Notes under the pieces: model-generated
Databases searched by the model: none
Seen by the model: the letters and a program-made list of their open reading frames with translations, nothing else
Told to the model about the DNA's origin: nothing
In this document: piece after piece, positions 1 through 12,242 of the stretch
Layout: every line of letters starts with the position of its first letter
Numbering within the stretch: position 1 is the stretch's first letter
Position numbers and translations under genes: made by a program
Assembly (NCBI GenBank): GCA_029959085.1
Contig: JARWIR010000001.1
Span: forward strand, 64,542,899-64,606,898
Length of the DNA stretch: 64,000 nt
Direction of reading: 5' to 3'
DNA from: Nemophila menziesii
Lineage: Eukaryota > Streptophyta > Magnoliopsida > Boraginales > Hydrophyllaceae

Positions 1-734
1 CCAATATTATCTACCCTCAGTTTACTTTCAGCATTGATACCTTAATAAAATATAGCTAATTGTAAAGACGGGGTGGAACCATGGGGTGGACATCTTGCTA
101 ACTTATGTTGAAACCTTGTCCACGCGTCTCCTACTTCTTCTCCATTCTCTTGACAAAACTTTGCAAGCTCGCTTTGGTCTTCGAGTCTCATACTCTTCAT
201 ATAAAAACGGTTAAAGAATGCGGCTTGAAGTTCTTCCCAAGTAGTAATTGTACCTGGTGGTTATCTATCTAGCCAATCACCAGCCTTGCCGGTCAGAAAG
301 AATGATAACATGTCACAATACAGTTGCTCTCATATAATGCCTAGAGTAACATAGGCATCACAAATCTGCATGAACTTCTGAATCGCTCTTACCGGATCTT
401 GAACTGCTCCACCACTATAGAGTCCGAAATTCTGAAATTGACTAAGCATGCCCGGATCGGGCCTGAACCTGATATTCTGGATCTCTGGAGGACGATAACC
501 TAACGGTTGTACTTGAAAAGGTGCTCCCAAGCCTGGAAGATCTTGTTCAATTCTGTTATTGTTTCTGTTATCTCCTGGTGGTGGTGGTATTTGGCCTAAA
601 GGACCAAGTGGTGGATCTACTCCTTGTTGTTGAATTTCCGCCATAGCTCTTTTTTGGTTTCTTTCTTCTTTAATACGTCTGTTATAAGCTATGAAGATCC
701 TTTCGGGTTACGGGAGAGGAGGCCAAGGATGCAT
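1..734 (-). pseudogene. Gag of element A, N-terminal part, frameshifted and cut by window edge
   Basis: The plant Ty3/gypsy capsid region (retrotransposon gag family) is readable on the minus strand. The conserved stretch includes GYRPPEIQNI and IQKFMQICDAY, near-identical in pattern to Gag of element E. The longest open piece is 330-644. Upstream, a start resembling that of E (W-P-P-L) lies in another frame at 734, and downstream toward position 1 the frame is broken by stops. The product would be the virion structural protein. As it stands it is a pseudogene, and the C-terminal half lies outside the window. Confidence 0.82.
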
Positions 735-866
735 TGCTAAAACCTGTAAAAGACTAAAGCAAACCAACAAGCGTAAATCTAGAAAAATAAAAATAAAAAA
801 TGAAAAATAAATATTAACTAAAAACTACTACTAGAATTAAATAACCCGCACGCTAACGAGACACAA

Positions 867-885
867 GTCCCCGGCAGCGGCGCCA
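867..885 (-). promoter_or_regulatory. Primer-binding site of element A (tRNA-Asp-like)
   Basis: The minus strand reads TGGCGCCGCTGCCGGGGAC, complementary to the 3' end expected for plant tRNA-Asp. This is the usual primer of Athila/Tat-lineage elements. It lies six bases inside the LTR end. Confidence 0.85.
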
Positions 886-891
886 AAAACT

Positions 892-2440
892 TGGTGCCGC
901 CTAGGGTTTGATAAAAATATGATGAATAAATACGGGAAACAATGCACTAATGACCCTAGACTAGCAAGGTTCTGCAAGTATTACAGGACGTATGCAAGTT
1001 TTAATGACAAGAAGATTCGTTCCTCAGGAACTTAAATGTGATAGACAGATGGGTAAATAAATCAGAGTAGCAATAATTAATTAAAGGGCAGAAAATAAAT
1101 ACGATTGATTGAGAGATTAATAATTAAACCAAATAAAATAAAATAAATAAAATAAATATGAGATAATAAAGATGAGAGAAATATAGCTTAAGTTTTGCTA
1201 ATATGCACTAATCATTCTAATTCATTCTATTAATTTTAGTTTATAAGGGAGACAATAACTCTTAGATATATAGTCGGGATTCTAAATTATACCCTATCCT
1301 TGAAGAGCGAACTAGGGTGGCAACCTCACAATCACGAGGGAACTCACAAAGGGTTAACCTGCGCCACTTGGGTCCTAGGTGTAGTCCTACCTACTAATGA
1401 CGATTGGTGATGAAAATAAACCTTAATGACTATCTAGTTAGGCTGGTGTTGTCAGGACCAATTACTTATTCTAGACGTTTATGTGGTGTTTCAATAGTTA
1501 AACACCCCTTCTAGGCGACCATCTAACTACTATTAGCAAAGCCCTAAATTGACTAGGTTTAAAACAGACAATAAATCAAAGCACATAAAACAAATATATG
1601 GTTAAGTAGATAGAATCAGATTAAAACATAAATTTCCCAAAGAAACTTAGACAGAAAGAAATTAGAATTCATAGATTATGCATAATGCAAAACCCAAGCT
1701 ATGAGAAAATTAGTTCATACCTGAAGTAAATAAACTAAAAGAATGATACAAAGATGTCATCTTGCTCTCTTCAATAACTCTAATGATATAAAACTTAAGG
1801 AATAATTTATGAGAGACAAGGATTAACTTATAAAGGTTTAAGGGTGTATTTATATGTGTTTAGAAGACCTAATTCGTTGACTTGGAGTTGAAGACAAGTG
1901 ACCTGGACTCCAAGCCCAACTCAAATTCGTAACCCTAAAATATAGAAAAGGTAATAATCTACCGCTACTTTTTTTTGGCCGTAACTCGTTTGTTTCAACT
2001 CCGATTGACGCGTTCCATATGTCGAAACTGATCGTCATGGAAATCTCTATAACTTTTATTCAGACCATTCTTCCAAATTCCTATCCAATCGTGAGCTATG
2101 ATCACTTCTATGGTCATAGGTGCTGGAATTCAGATTTACTTGGCAACTTTATCTTTCCATATCTTATAGTTTCTTTCCTTATCTCCAATTTCTATGCCTA
2201 TCTTCTTTCCTTTATATCTTATTATTGATTAGGTATCTAATTAATCACCATATATATCTTTAAAGCTCCACACTAAATAAATAAATTAAATCCAATATGT
2301 TCTAAAATAATAAATCGTTAAATCAAGACAAGAAATAGGAAAGTGCAATAATACATGATAAAACCGACTAGTAGAATTCCTAAAACACTAAAAATGAGGT
2401 CTCCAACTAAGATTAAATCATCACAAATAGGGAGACATCA
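892..2440 (-). repeat. 5' LTR of element A
   Basis: On the minus strand the LTR begins TGATGTCTCC at 2440 and ends CACCA at 892, six bases before the primer-binding site. A TATA box reads TATAAATA on the minus strand (1847-1854), a reasonable core promoter. The first 46 bases carry the tip foldback, here with one mismatch (2395-2404 against 2431-2440). The sequence is homologous to the LTRs of E, F and I. No coding potential is apparent; the short ORFs are chance. Confidence 0.88.
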
Positions 2441-3139
2441 GATTGGCTATTGTTGGAAGAAAGGAATTACTCCAGCTCTAGCTTTTCCTCTGACTTGTTG
2501 CTCTGACTTGAAAAATGATGAAGCATAAGATTTAATTCTATGAAGTGTCTGTGAAAAGGAGGCTTTAAGGTCTATTTATACTTGTAAAATTCGGAATAGG
2601 CTTTAGGTTAAGAGCATTAGGTCAGAATATAAAAAGCCCAAGTCCATATTCTTTAATTCCCGTAACTGGTGTACAACCCTTAGTAAAACGGCTGTAACTT
2701 TTGCATATTAACTCCAAATTGACTCATTCCAGTAGCAAAATCTTCCTAACTCAGAGAGGCATTTTCTGTATTTCACGGCCAAAAGGCTGAATCCGCATCT
2801 AAGTGGCCCAAAATAGCAATTAGTAACAACCTTCCAGATCTACAACTCCTTTAGTCAATTCTTTGGAAATTCTTTTCTTTCCTTTGTCTCCTCCGCTCGA
2901 TCTAAGACTTTAATTCTCACCTCTCCTCCTTATCATAGTGCTCCATAGCATCCATGAACCTAAGACCTTTATACTAAAAACAAACAAATTAACGCACCGA
3001 AGCTCTAAAATACAAATAGTCTAATTCCAATTGGAGTGTAATATGATGAATTAAGATTAAAAGTCTATCAAATAAGTAAATTATTCACTTAAAATTACGT
3101 CTCCTAAGGGATAATATTTAGAACAAAACGAGAGATTAG
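2441..3139 (-). repeat. 3' LTR fragment of element B (remainder displaced by A)
   Basis: Homologous over its length to 18593-19532 of B's 5' LTR, with the shared GCTCTAGCTTTTCCTCT block near 2475. The TATA-like sequence is at 2573-2580. Its tip is eroded, so the terminal TGATGTCTCC is no longer recognisable at 3139, although the inner copy of the foldback survives partly at about 3112-3118. It lacks the 190-bp poly(A) insertion found in the 5' LTR, which confirms that insertion as a later event. Confidence 0.85.
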
Positions 3140-4643
3140 AATCCCCAACTCAAACCTTTGTCGTCCCGACAAAGTAAAATGAAAACAAAGGCCTTAGGTG
3201 AACGCAGAAATGCAGAGTCTAGTGAATAATACCCAAAGCACAACTTAAAACAAATCTCATATAGTATGACCTAGGAATTAATATACACATACACATGTCA
3301 TGCAAAATCAAACTCAAATAATATCGATTCAAAATTAATTTCACAATGCTAGAAGGTTACGCTTATACTTATCTCCAAATGGTGGCTATAGGGTGTTCAT
3401 TGATTCTTACTTACTTCGAACACTCCACTTAGCATACTCCCTATTATCTGAATAATAAACTCACTTTTTATCAAGGAATCACGAGGACTTTACGGTTTTA
3501 GCGTAGGCTTAGGGACGGTATGATATGTATATTTGTTAAATTTAAAGTGAGCTTTTGGCTCTCTCCACACTTACCATCAACAACTGTCCAAGAGCTTGAG
3601 TTTACACTCAAATATTGTTCTCACTCAACCCATTTGACGCACTAGTTTAGAGTCTCCAGATTAACCCAATAAGCACTAAAGATGATCTCTAAACTTCCAA
3701 CTTGCCGGTTACTTTATTTTTTCATACATATATATTTTTTTCTTTTTCATTCTTTTTTTGTATAAGATAACCCTGACCATCATTTTGTTGCGAATGGTCA
3801 TGACTCTTATATATATATATTTCTTAATTTTTTTTTCAAAGACCCCTGCAAAGGGTTACAAATAATATCTCATCAATAATTGCGTATAAATAAAAACGCA
3901 TAAAAATCCCTCCCGATGTAATTTCCAAATAATGAAACCCACCACCCCAAACTCAAGCTCAAGAACAGGAAGTCTCAGGATTGTGATTCAAGTACAGGTC
4001 ATATGGAAATGCCTAATAATCTAAAGGGATATGGGCTTATATCGTGGCGACAAAAGAAAGGCTTAAAGGCTCAAAGGCTCAAAATGGGGCTAAGACGGAT
4101 ATAATTAAATTCATGGGATAGAAGGCTAAAGTTCCAAACGGCTAACAAAGAACTGCCTCTATCATTTTCCTAGTTACATAGCTTGCCTCCAGTTCATACC
4201 TAAGTGGGTTCTCTACTCACTCGGATCTCACATTTTATAAACCACTCATTTTCCTTAAGTACAAGTTTACTTCTTTTGCACTGTTCATTAATTTCTCCTA
4301 TCAATTACCTAATGTTTGCATGCAATCAAAGTGCGTTTTATACTAACTCCTAAAGTCCACTATTTTATATCATATTATAATCATGCTTAATGGGGACAAT
4401 TAAAATACTCTACAGTCAAACATAACCCTTAGATTAATTTTATTGAAAGCATGTAAAACAGATAACATAAAAAATTGGGATGAGGCAATGAACTCCACCC
4501 CAAACTAAAAAACGAGTCATGTTCCCAGGACTCAACTCAATAAATCAAATAAACTATTATACTAACTACTAACTAATGCACACACGCAATTAAGGAGAAG
4601 AATTAGAACGGGGTACCTGGTCGTAAAGATCCAACATGTCCTA
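3140..4643 (-). other. 3' non-coding region of element B with polypurine tract and GGA-loop hairpin
   Basis: About 1.5 kb without coding potential lies between the 3' ORF and the 3' LTR. It is alignable in blocks with the corresponding regions of D and E, for example the GAGTTTGGGGTGGTGGGT motif (minus strand, about 3928-3950). On the minus strand the polypurine tract GAGTTGGGGATT (3140-3151) precedes the LTR. Immediately upstream is a perfect 8-bp stem with GGA loop (3156-3174). Confidence 0.75.
3156..3174 (-). other. Hairpin next to the polypurine tract, element B
   Basis: The minus strand reads CTTTGTCG-GGA-CGACAAAG, an 8-bp perfect stem with a three-base loop. The equivalent position in D and E has TTGTATCG-GGA-CGATACAA. 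The loop and loop-closing pairs are unchanged, while three stem pairs differ with both sides changed together. See findings. Confidence 0.7.
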
Positions 4644-5056
4644 TTACGAAGAAGAATAATCATCTATATCCCTATCTTCCGTTACTTCGTTTTTGATATG
4701 GTTAATCCTTGAAGTCTCTTCCCAGCATGCATTGAATTCTATTTTTAGACAATCAATCTCTTCCGTTAATTTAATTTCCCATGTCGGTGGAGCGGATATG
4801 CTCTCTGTATTTTCCTTAAGATTCGAAGTTGAACTTTGATCCTGGATTGTTGTCTTTGCTTTAGGCCTTGGTGGCACACCCATCTAGTTGTTAATTTCCT
4901 TCGTAGTGGTTGTGTTGATGCCTCTATCTTTGGTTTCTTTTCAATAGGCTCATCAAGGTCAATGGCCTTTTCTATTGTGGCTCCAGGGAAATTCTTGTTC
5001 TTCCCTAAGATTGAACACTTCCTCTTGTAAGTCATAACATCTGTTCTGTTTGTCAT
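4644..5056 (-). pseudogene. 3' ORF of element B, shortened and frameshifted
   Basis: The minus-strand ATG at 5056 opens a protein starting MTNRT, the same start as the 397-codon 3' ORF of element E. A frameshift near 4880 moves the remainder (about 80 codons, acidic and coiled-coil-like, ending DDYSS) to another frame. The central conserved part of E's protein, around its W-H-N-F-L-V-P stretch, is absent, so the gene is internally deleted to about 135 codons. Function unknown. The start lies just downstream of a PPT-like GAGTTGAGGG tract and about 265 bp below a TATA box. Confidence 0.65.
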
Positions 5057-5320
5057 CTTTGAATAACCCTCAACTCAAGTTACACTAAGGATAGAATAAA
5101 GTTATGAAAGATTGGTGTGGCTTGAGTTTGTTGCTTGGATGAATGATTTAATGGTAGAAGAAGGTTTAATTGATTGTATTGGAAGAATTCTTGATATCTT
5201 GATGTTGTTTTATGGTGTAATGTAATGGGTTTGATGAAGAATATGTGTTTATGGAGGATGAAGGATAGATATGATGTTGTTTTTGTGTTTGTGTGGAGGT
5301 TTAATCAAGCTTCAAGGTGA

Positions 5321-5327
5321 TTTTATA
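5321..5327 (-). promoter_or_regulatory. TATA box upstream of B's 3' ORF
   Basis: The minus strand reads CCCTATAAAATCACC across this site. It lies between the palindrome array and the 3' ORF, far from any LTR, and the same arrangement is seen in C, E and, more weakly, D. Likely an internal promoter core; inferred from position and consensus only. Confidence 0.5.
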
Positions 5328-5419
5328 GGGTTTGGGTCTGAAAGATTCGTGTTGGAGTGTCTAGGTTTTGATCTGGTAAGGTAATAAATGTATTACGTAA
5401 CAAATTCCTTCACAAACTG

Positions 5420-5720
5420 CCTTGGGCCGGCAATACCGGTGAGATCGGCGGCATACCAGTCCCTGACGATATCAAACCGTGTCATCAAGTGCGAACACGG
5501 TTTTATTAAATACCCCTCGGCAATGAACCTAATTTCGCAAACCGTGGCACGGTTTTTTTCTAGGCCGGTATATACTGGTGACTTTGGCGGCATGCTGGTC
5601 AAATTTTTTCTCTATACCGTGTCGTCAGATGCGACCATGGTTTTTCAAGTGAGCTCTCGGCAGGAAACCTGATTTTGCAAACCGTGGCACGGTTTCTTCA
5701 CCGGCTAGCCGGTCAGTCAT
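5420..5720 (-). repeat. GC-rich palindrome array of element B
   Basis: Paired imperfect palindromes of the type CCGGCATACCGG / CCGGTATATACTGG (around 5428-5463 and 5562-5597, a third half-unit near 5701) alternate with AACCGTGGCACGGTTT (near 5540 and 5685). The unit repeats at about 135 bp. It stands out from the AT-rich surroundings and occupies the same place as the arrays of C, D, E and I. Confidence 0.7.
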
Positions 5721-5880
5721 AATTTCCCCCATTTTTCCTCTTTCGACCCCAAGCTCGTTTCCTACACAATTTAACACACTACCTTTCTCTCCTATTAGCT
5801 TGTAAACATATTAAAAATATACACTAATGGAAGAATAAAAACTACAAAACATAAAACTAACTGAAAAGCAATTAAAACAA

Positions 5881-5936
5881 GGGGTGTCTCCCAAGAGCAC
5901 TTTTGTTTAAAGTCGTTTAGTTCGACGTGTTACCTC
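5881..5936 (-). other. Conserved twin-hairpin motif after pol, element B
   Basis: This conserved block follows the integrase end on the minus strand. Hairpin 1 has stem GTCG / CGAC; hairpin 2 is reduced to GGG-AGACA-CCC. Homologous blocks are found at 20593 (C), 36727 (E), 42123 (D) and 50051 (I). Confidence 0.65.
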
Positions 5937-5952
5937 ACGCATCTATTCAGCT

Positions 5953-7180
5953 TCAAGGAGGTACATGACCTCCCAGGATGTGGATCCACCATTTAGTATC
6001 CTTGCCTACATGATAAAGCTTAATCGATGTCCAATTACCATAAAGGTGCGTTGCTCGGGTGGGTTTTTTAAATTCTATCGCTCTATGAGGCATAACTTTG
6101 GTCACTACAAAAGGACCAAACCACTTCAATCTCAACTTACCCGGATAAAACTGAACTTAGAGTTGTATTTGAGGACCAGTTGTCCAACTTTAAACTTCTT
6201 TTCACGAATACGATTATCATGCCATCTCTTTGTTTTCTCTTTATAAAGCTTAGCATTCTCATAAGCATGAAATCGAAACTCATCAAGTTCATTCAGTTTC
6301 ATCATACGATTCTCCGCGGCTAAAGTAAGGTCCATGTTCATCTCCGCTATCGTCCAATATGCATGTAATTCAAGTTCAAGAGGTAAGTGACTAGCCTTAC
6401 CAAAGACTATGCGATATGGATATGCACCAACATGTGTCTTGAAGGCAATTCGATACGCCCACAATGCTTCATCTAACTTTATTGACCAATCTTTGCGTGT
6501 GGAACTGACTGTCTTCTCTAGAATGGATTTTATCTCTCGATTAGAAACCTCAACTTGACCATTTGCTTGTGGATGATACGCATTAGATACACGATTTCTT
6601 ACCCCATACTTATCTAGGACCGCCTTCAAGTATCTATTAACAAAATGGGAACCTCCATCACTAATAATAACTCGAGGCGTACCATGTCTAGTGAAGATGT
6701 GTGACTTCAAGAATTTTATCACCACTCTTGAATCATTGGTTGGTAAAGCTACAACTTCTACCCATTTAGACACGTAGTCAACAACTAACAGGATTTAAAG
6801 ATTTTCGTGAGATGGTACAAAAGGGCCCATGAAATCAATACCCCAAACATCAAATATTTCAACTTCAACAACGTTATTACGTGGCATTTCATCTCTCTTA
6901 GACATGTTATCAGTAAATTGGCATCTATGACATTTCTTAAATATTCATGACAATCCTTATGCAAAGTAGGCCAATAAAAACTGGATTGCAATACCTTAGC
7001 AGATATATGGTGACCTTTAAAATGTCCCCCATAGGGTGAATCATGACAACCCGCAACCACTGACTGAATATCACTCTCATGTATGCATCTTCTCACCATC
7101 TGGTCACTACATGTTTTGTAGAGGAAAGGATCCTCCCAAAAGAATTGCTTAGCACTGTGACTTAATCTCTTTCTTTCTTG
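5953..7180 (-). pseudogene. Integrase of element B (zinc-binding, DDE core, C-terminal domain), broken
   Basis: Integrase inserts the element cDNA into the host chromosome. Reading the minus strand, the H2C2 zinc-binding region is at about 6930-7110 ([16 protein letters not shown]). The catalytic core is at 6132-6773, with ISDGGSHF holding the second catalytic Asp and [10 protein letters not shown] the catalytic Glu. An SH3-like C-terminal piece (KWFGPFVVTKV) lies in another frame at 5953-6135. Frameshifts separate the parts, for instance near 6780 and 6133. The order RT-RNase H-IN is that of Ty3/gypsy. Non-functional as written. Confidence 0.85.
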
Positions 7181-8996
7181 AGAAGTGGCCCCTTCAAGAA
7201 AATTACCACTCACAATAAGATTCACGATGTCTGCATACCAAGGAGTACAATTGGCATATATGGCAAATAAGCTCTCATCAGGAAACTCCTCTTTGACCAA
7301 CTCTGGTCCACTATTAAACTCAGATCCTTCAAGACGCGACAAATGATCTGCAACTTGATTATCACAACCCTTTCTATCTCGAACCTCCAAGTCAAACTCT
7401 TGTAACAATAATACCCATCTAATCAAACACGGCTTTGCATCTTTCTTCTCCATAAGGTATTTGATAGCGGAATGATCGGTGTACACAATAATTTTCACTC
7501 CAAGAAGATAGGAACGAAACTTGTCAAATGCGTACACCACCACTAGTAATTATTTCTCTGTCATGTTATAATTAATTTAAGAACTTGTAAAGACCTTACT
7601 AGCATAATAGATGGAGTGAAATACCTTATATTTACTTTGACCCAAAACGGCACCCATAGCAAGGCCTCTAGCATCACACATAACTTCGAATATCAAATTC
7701 CAATCAAGAGGTAATAAAACGAGGGCTGATATAAGTGTCTCCTTGATTTCCTTGAATGCCTCCATGCAAGTTTCATCGAGAAGGAATTTGGTGTCCTTCT
7801 CGAGTAAGTTACACAGTGGCTTAGCAATCTTAGAGAAGTCTTTAATGAGATGACTATAAAACCCAGCATGTTCCAAGAAACTCCTCAACCCTTTTACAGA
7901 AATAGGAGGGGGAAGTGTCGTGATTACCTCTATCTTAGCACGGTCAACTTCTAACCCCGAACTCTAAACTTTGTGCCCCAGAACTATTCCTTCACGAACC
8001 ATGAAATGAAACTTCTCCCAATTAAGAACTAGGTTGGTTTCCTTGCATCTAATTAATACCTTCTCTAGATTCTGCAAACAATCATCAAAGTTATCACAAA
8101 AAAACAAAATAGTCATCCATAAATACCTCAAGGAAATTATCGATCATGTCCCATAAGATTGCCATCATGCATCTTTGTAATGTAGCGGGTGCGTTACATA
8201 GTCCAAAGGGAATCCTTCGGAATGCGAAGGTGCCAAATGGGCATGTAAATGTAGTTTTGTGTTGGTTATCTGGATCTACGCATATCTGATTGTAACCTGA
8301 GTATCCATCCAGAAAACAATAATATTCTCTACCTGCTAACCTGTCCAACATCTGGTCTATGAAGGGGAGTGAGAAATGGTCTTTTATAGTAGCCTTGTTC
8401 AACTTACGATAGTCCATACACACTCACCAACCAACTACGGTTCTCGAGAGTATGGCTGCATTCTGATAATTCAGGACAGTAGTGATACTACCCTTCTTTG
8501 GTACGCATTGAACCGGACTTACCCAATCACTACTAGCTATGGGATAGATGCATCCTGCATCTAGTAACTTAATAACCTCCTTCTTCACAACCTCTTTCAT
8601 TGCTGGCATCAACCTCCTTTGCCCTTCAACTGAGCGTGCACTATCATCTTCCAAAATAATTTTGTGTTGGAAATAGGAGGGACTAATACCTTTGATTCCA
8701 GCAATAGTCCAACCAATCGCCTCTTTATTAGTTCTTAGTATATGCAATAGTTTGTCTTCTTGAGGACCTGTTAAAGTAGCTGAAACAATAACAGGAAGAG
8801 TGTTGTTAGTACTTAAATAAGCATACCTCAAGTGTGACGGAAGCGGTCTCTCTTCTAGTTTCGGGGGAGACTCAATAGATGGTTTCTTTTGAGGTTCAAT
8901 CTCCCTTGCTTCTCGTAATGGTTCATAGGCTAGACACTTAGTCTTTTCGTTTTCTGAGTTTAGAGCTGCCACTGTTTTGACAATCTCTTCCATCAT
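7181..8996 (-). pseudogene. Reverse transcriptase and RNase H of element B, broken
   Basis: Copies element RNA into cDNA and degrades the RNA strand. RT begins in the 8424-8996 piece (motif SDWVSPVQCVPKKG). It continues in 8094-8423 with MDYRKLN, the FLDGYSGYNQI palm motif, FGLCNAPA and the catalytic FMDD box, characteristic of the Athila lineage. RNase H follows at 7577-7888 (FEVMCDARGLAMGAVLGQ) and about 7300-7543 ([17 protein letters not shown]). At least three frame breaks or stops (about 8424, 8090, 7570) prevent a continuous polyprotein. Confidence 0.88.
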
Positions 8997-9184
8997 CTCT
9001 GTAAGTCAAGTATTAGGGTTTCCTGCAAGATATCATCAAAATTCATATCATTAAATACCTCTTGTGTCGATTGATCGATCACATCCACCCGGTGACACTC
9101 CTCCATGGGGTCCGGGAACTTCATTGCCCTGAATACATTGAACTTCACCTCCTCGTTTTGGATACGCATGGTTAATTCTTCGTT

Positions 9185-9549
9185 TTATACATCAATGAGA
9201 GTATGACACGTGGATAGGAATGGTCTACCCAAAATAATGGGGACATTCCCATCCGCGCCGTATTCAAGTTTAACAAAATCAACGGGAAAAATTAAAGTAC
9301 ATGCCTTAACGAGAACATCTTCTATGTGTCCCTCCGGATGTGCGAGTGATCTACCAGCCATTTGCGAGACCATAGAGGTAGGATTGAGTTTCCCATCTTC
9401 AACTTTTCAAAAAGTGACTTAGGCATAAGATTGATACTCGCACCCAAGTCACACAAGGCTTTTCCTCTCCACTCATCCCCAATAGAAATAGGGATTGTAA
9501 AACTACCAGGATTTAGCCATTTAGGTGATAGCTTAATTTTACAAATCAC
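9185..9549 (-). pseudogene. Retropepsin-like protease of element B
   Basis: Aspartic protease that would process the Gag-Pol polyprotein. The minus strand shows CDLGASINLMPKSLFEKL, with the active-site DLGAS form typical of Athila elements. In a second frame it shows VPIILGRPFLST, the conserved ILGRPF flap-distal motif. A frameshift lies near 9370. A short linker region with stops (about 8997-9184) separates it from RT. Confidence 0.85.
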
Positions 9550-9599
9550 ACTACATTCTTCTAGGTAACCCTATCATTTCATTCTCCATGTATGGACGT

Positions 9600-11517
9600 T
9601 TGTTGGAGATGGCTCTTTTCAAGAACTTCACATATTTCGGTACATATCTGATAGCGTCTAATAATGGCACGTTGATAATAAACTTGCGTACCATATTTAT
9701 AAATTTCTAATAATCTTCCATATCTTCTTTATTTTAAATTCTTGAGGGGAAAGGTGGAGGAGGACGATTCTCTTCTACTACAATATCTTTTTTCTTTTGC
9801 TTCTCCGGAATTTTCTCAACTTCCACCTCTTCTACTTCCGGTTCACCTTTTTTCTCAACCATATCTTCCACCCTTTTCTCCTTCAGTGTTATTTCTTTTT
9901 CTTTCATAACTGGAAAAGGTGGTGGTTGCAATTGCTTACCGCTTCTCAATCTAGTCTCATTACAATCCTCCCTCTGTTTAGGCATCTCTGTATCACTTGG
10001 GAGTTGTCTTTGGCCTCGAACAAATAGGCTACTAGCGATCTTTGATACTTTATTCTCTAAATTTTTTAATGAAGCGGAATGTGAATTTAATGTTTCTTCA
10101 ATTTTATTCTCCTTAGCTGCTGAAGTTTCCATGTATTTAGACAACTGATCTTTAATTTGGGATGTTTTACTTCTAGCAGCTGCCATGTATTGCATCAAGG
10201 TAAGGGCTAAATCCGCTGCGGTGAGCGCCCCTTCTTGCGGTTGAGAGGGAAGTGCTTTCTGAGCTAACATGTCGGAATAAGCTTCATGATCTGATCTTAA
10301 TTGACTTCCTTGGTATTGGTTTTGCGGCTTGAACTGATAATTATTTCCTTGGGGCCTTGACTAATAATTTCCTGGATTAGCAGCCCCTTGTGGATTTGAA
10401 TATTGAAAGCTTGGATGATTCTTATATTGATTACCATACCATTGACCATTTGCATAATTATTACTTCAATTGTTAACGAAACACACATATTCTGGATTAT
10501 TAGCACATTCTTCCCAACTATGATCATCTGCCCCACAACTAGGACATATCTCTGGTTCTTGTACAACATTCACAATAGCTTTCTAATTAGACATAGGCAT
10601 CTGCTTTAACTAATTCTCTAGTGAGGCAATCTTAGCGTTCAAGGCTGTTTCTGCGTCTACATTCAAAGTACCTTTTTCTGAAATTCATACTGGTGATCTC
10701 GATGGTTTCCAACTCATCTCATTCTTCATAATTCTATCCATAATAGCCAAGACTTGATTAAAAGTAACTATCATAAGACCACCCCGACACATAGCATCTG
10801 CTTTCTCTTTGGAGGCTTCGTCTAGACTACGATAAAATATTCCCAGCTGCAATTCAATTGAGTACCCATGTAATGGGAATTTTCGTAACAAAGATTGGAA
10901 ACGAGTCCAAGCAACTCCTACAGCTTCTCATCGTTCTTGGTGAAAACTTGCAACATCAAGTTGTCCACTAAGTATAACACTCTGAGGATAATACCTATCG
11001 AAAAATGCAGTATGAAGTTGATCCCAAGTTAAGATTTCATCGTGTTGTTGCTGGTCATACTATTCACTAGCTCCTCCGGTGAGGTAGAATGGGAACATAT
11101 GAAAGTACATATGTTCCTAGGTTACTCCAGGATTGACATATGCATCACAGATTTGCATAAATTTGTACAAGGCTCGAATAGGATCTTCACGTGCCGCACC
11201 ACTATATTGTCCAATATTGATAAACTGATTAGTCATACCCGCGTCTGGTCTGAATTTGATTCCTTATATTGCGGGTGGACGGAGTCCTAATGGTGGCAAA
11301 CAGAATGGTCTGTATTCGTTAGATTGGACGAACCTTGGTGCGTCTTCTTGAATTCTAGCACCATTGTTATTTAGTTGTTGTTGACCTACCGGAGGAATTT
11401 GAATTCGAGCATTTTGATTTCCTACCAGTGGATCACAACTGGTGGCACTATCGGGTTGCCTTGTGCGTCCAACTCAATTCCGGGATCTTCAATATTATGA
11501 ATATTCAAGTTCTCCAT
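9600..11517 (-). pseudogene. Gag of element B
   Basis: Structural polyprotein of the retrotransposon. Translation from the minus-strand ATG at 11517 (MENLNI) gives a short proline-rich lead, then the capsid domain in broken pieces (around 10685-11290, with YKFMQICDAY). A CX2CX4HX4C zinc knuckle (CPSCGADDHSWEEC) lies near 10507-10548. Next come a glutamine-rich stretch and an acidic, charged linker (9734-10270, ending PPPPFPSRI). The same order is visible in C and, in part, I. Numerous stops make it inactive. Confidence 0.82.
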
Positions 11518-11726
11518 TTCTTTTTCTCTCCTTGCTTTTTTTTCTCGCTTCCTTTTCTTCCTTCTTTCTCTTGTTTTGAATTATGACTAATATGTCGAGG
11601 TTATCGAGCATACACCAACCTATAAACCTGAGAAAGGAAGAACAAACAAAAGCGTAAAACTAAAAAATAAAAAATAAAAAAAATAATTAAACTATTAAAA
11701 GACTAACACCGGGGTCACACACTACC

Positions 11727-11745
11727 GTCTCCGGCAGCGGCGCCA
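11727..11745 (-). promoter_or_regulatory. Primer-binding site of element B
   Basis: The minus strand reads TGGCGCCGCTGCCGGAGAC, the tRNA-Asp-like site with one change from the A, E and I copies. It lies six bases from the LTR end. Confidence 0.85.
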
Positions 11746-11751
11746 AAAACT

Positions 11752-11913
11752 TGGTGGGTCCTTGGGTGTTATAAAATAATGCGATAAATAAATAGGAACC
11801 ACAATACCGCAAGTGCACGTCTGTCCAAGTAATACTCCGATAAATTGGGGTTCGTTCGCAGGGACGGAATAGGTATAACTCAGGTATTAATCAACTAATT
11901 GAAATAATTGCTA
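11752..11913 (-). repeat. 5' LTR of element B, U5-side part left of the LINE
   Basis: The LTR end (TGGTG on the plus strand at 11752) abuts the primer-binding site. The LTR is split by the LINE; its last eight bases, AATTGCTA (11906-11913), are the target site, repeated at 17842-17849 on the far side. Confidence 0.85.
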
Positions 11914-12242
11914 GAGGCACATATTTCGATAAACCCTCTCCCCCCATCTGAAACCCGATTTTCTACCTAAAACCACCGTCCACCACCACTCTTACTCTCA
12001 CTCCTACTCCCAATATAACCCTAATCTCACATCGGCATCTTCTCCTTTACCTTTTAACCTACCTAAACCCTAGCTTGCTATCTTATTTTAACCACTTAAG
12101 ATCATTTTATCAATTTCACTTAAGATCCTTACTGATCTATGAAACTCGAAGTGTTCTTTGTATCTTTTGCTAGTATTCGTTTTATTAAAATCACTATCTA
12201 GTGCTTTGTTGAGTTTTCTATTACGTTAATCTTCTAATCCAT

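Larger units (their letters stand above)
1..2440 (-). mobile_element. Element A: Athila/Tat-type Ty3/gypsy retrotransposon, 5' end only
   Basis: This is the 5' end of an LTR retrotransposon read on the minus strand: LTR, tRNA-Asp-like primer-binding site, then the start of gag, which runs off the left edge. Its LTR tip lies directly against sequence that matches the LTR of element B (compare 2441 onward with 18593 onward), so A is nested in B's 3' LTR. The other boundary and its target duplication are outside the window. The Gag is closest to that of element E, which makes A a candidate relative or helper of E. Confidence 0.9.

Noticed and set aside
2019..2228. 69-codon ORF in LTR A (similar at 45024-45212)
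   Set aside because: Lies in LTR sequence, not maintained between homologous LTR copies as a frame.
5953..9549. Element B as an autonomous active element
   Set aside because: All domains are present, but each is interrupted by stops or frameshifts, and the LTR tip next to the PPT is degraded.
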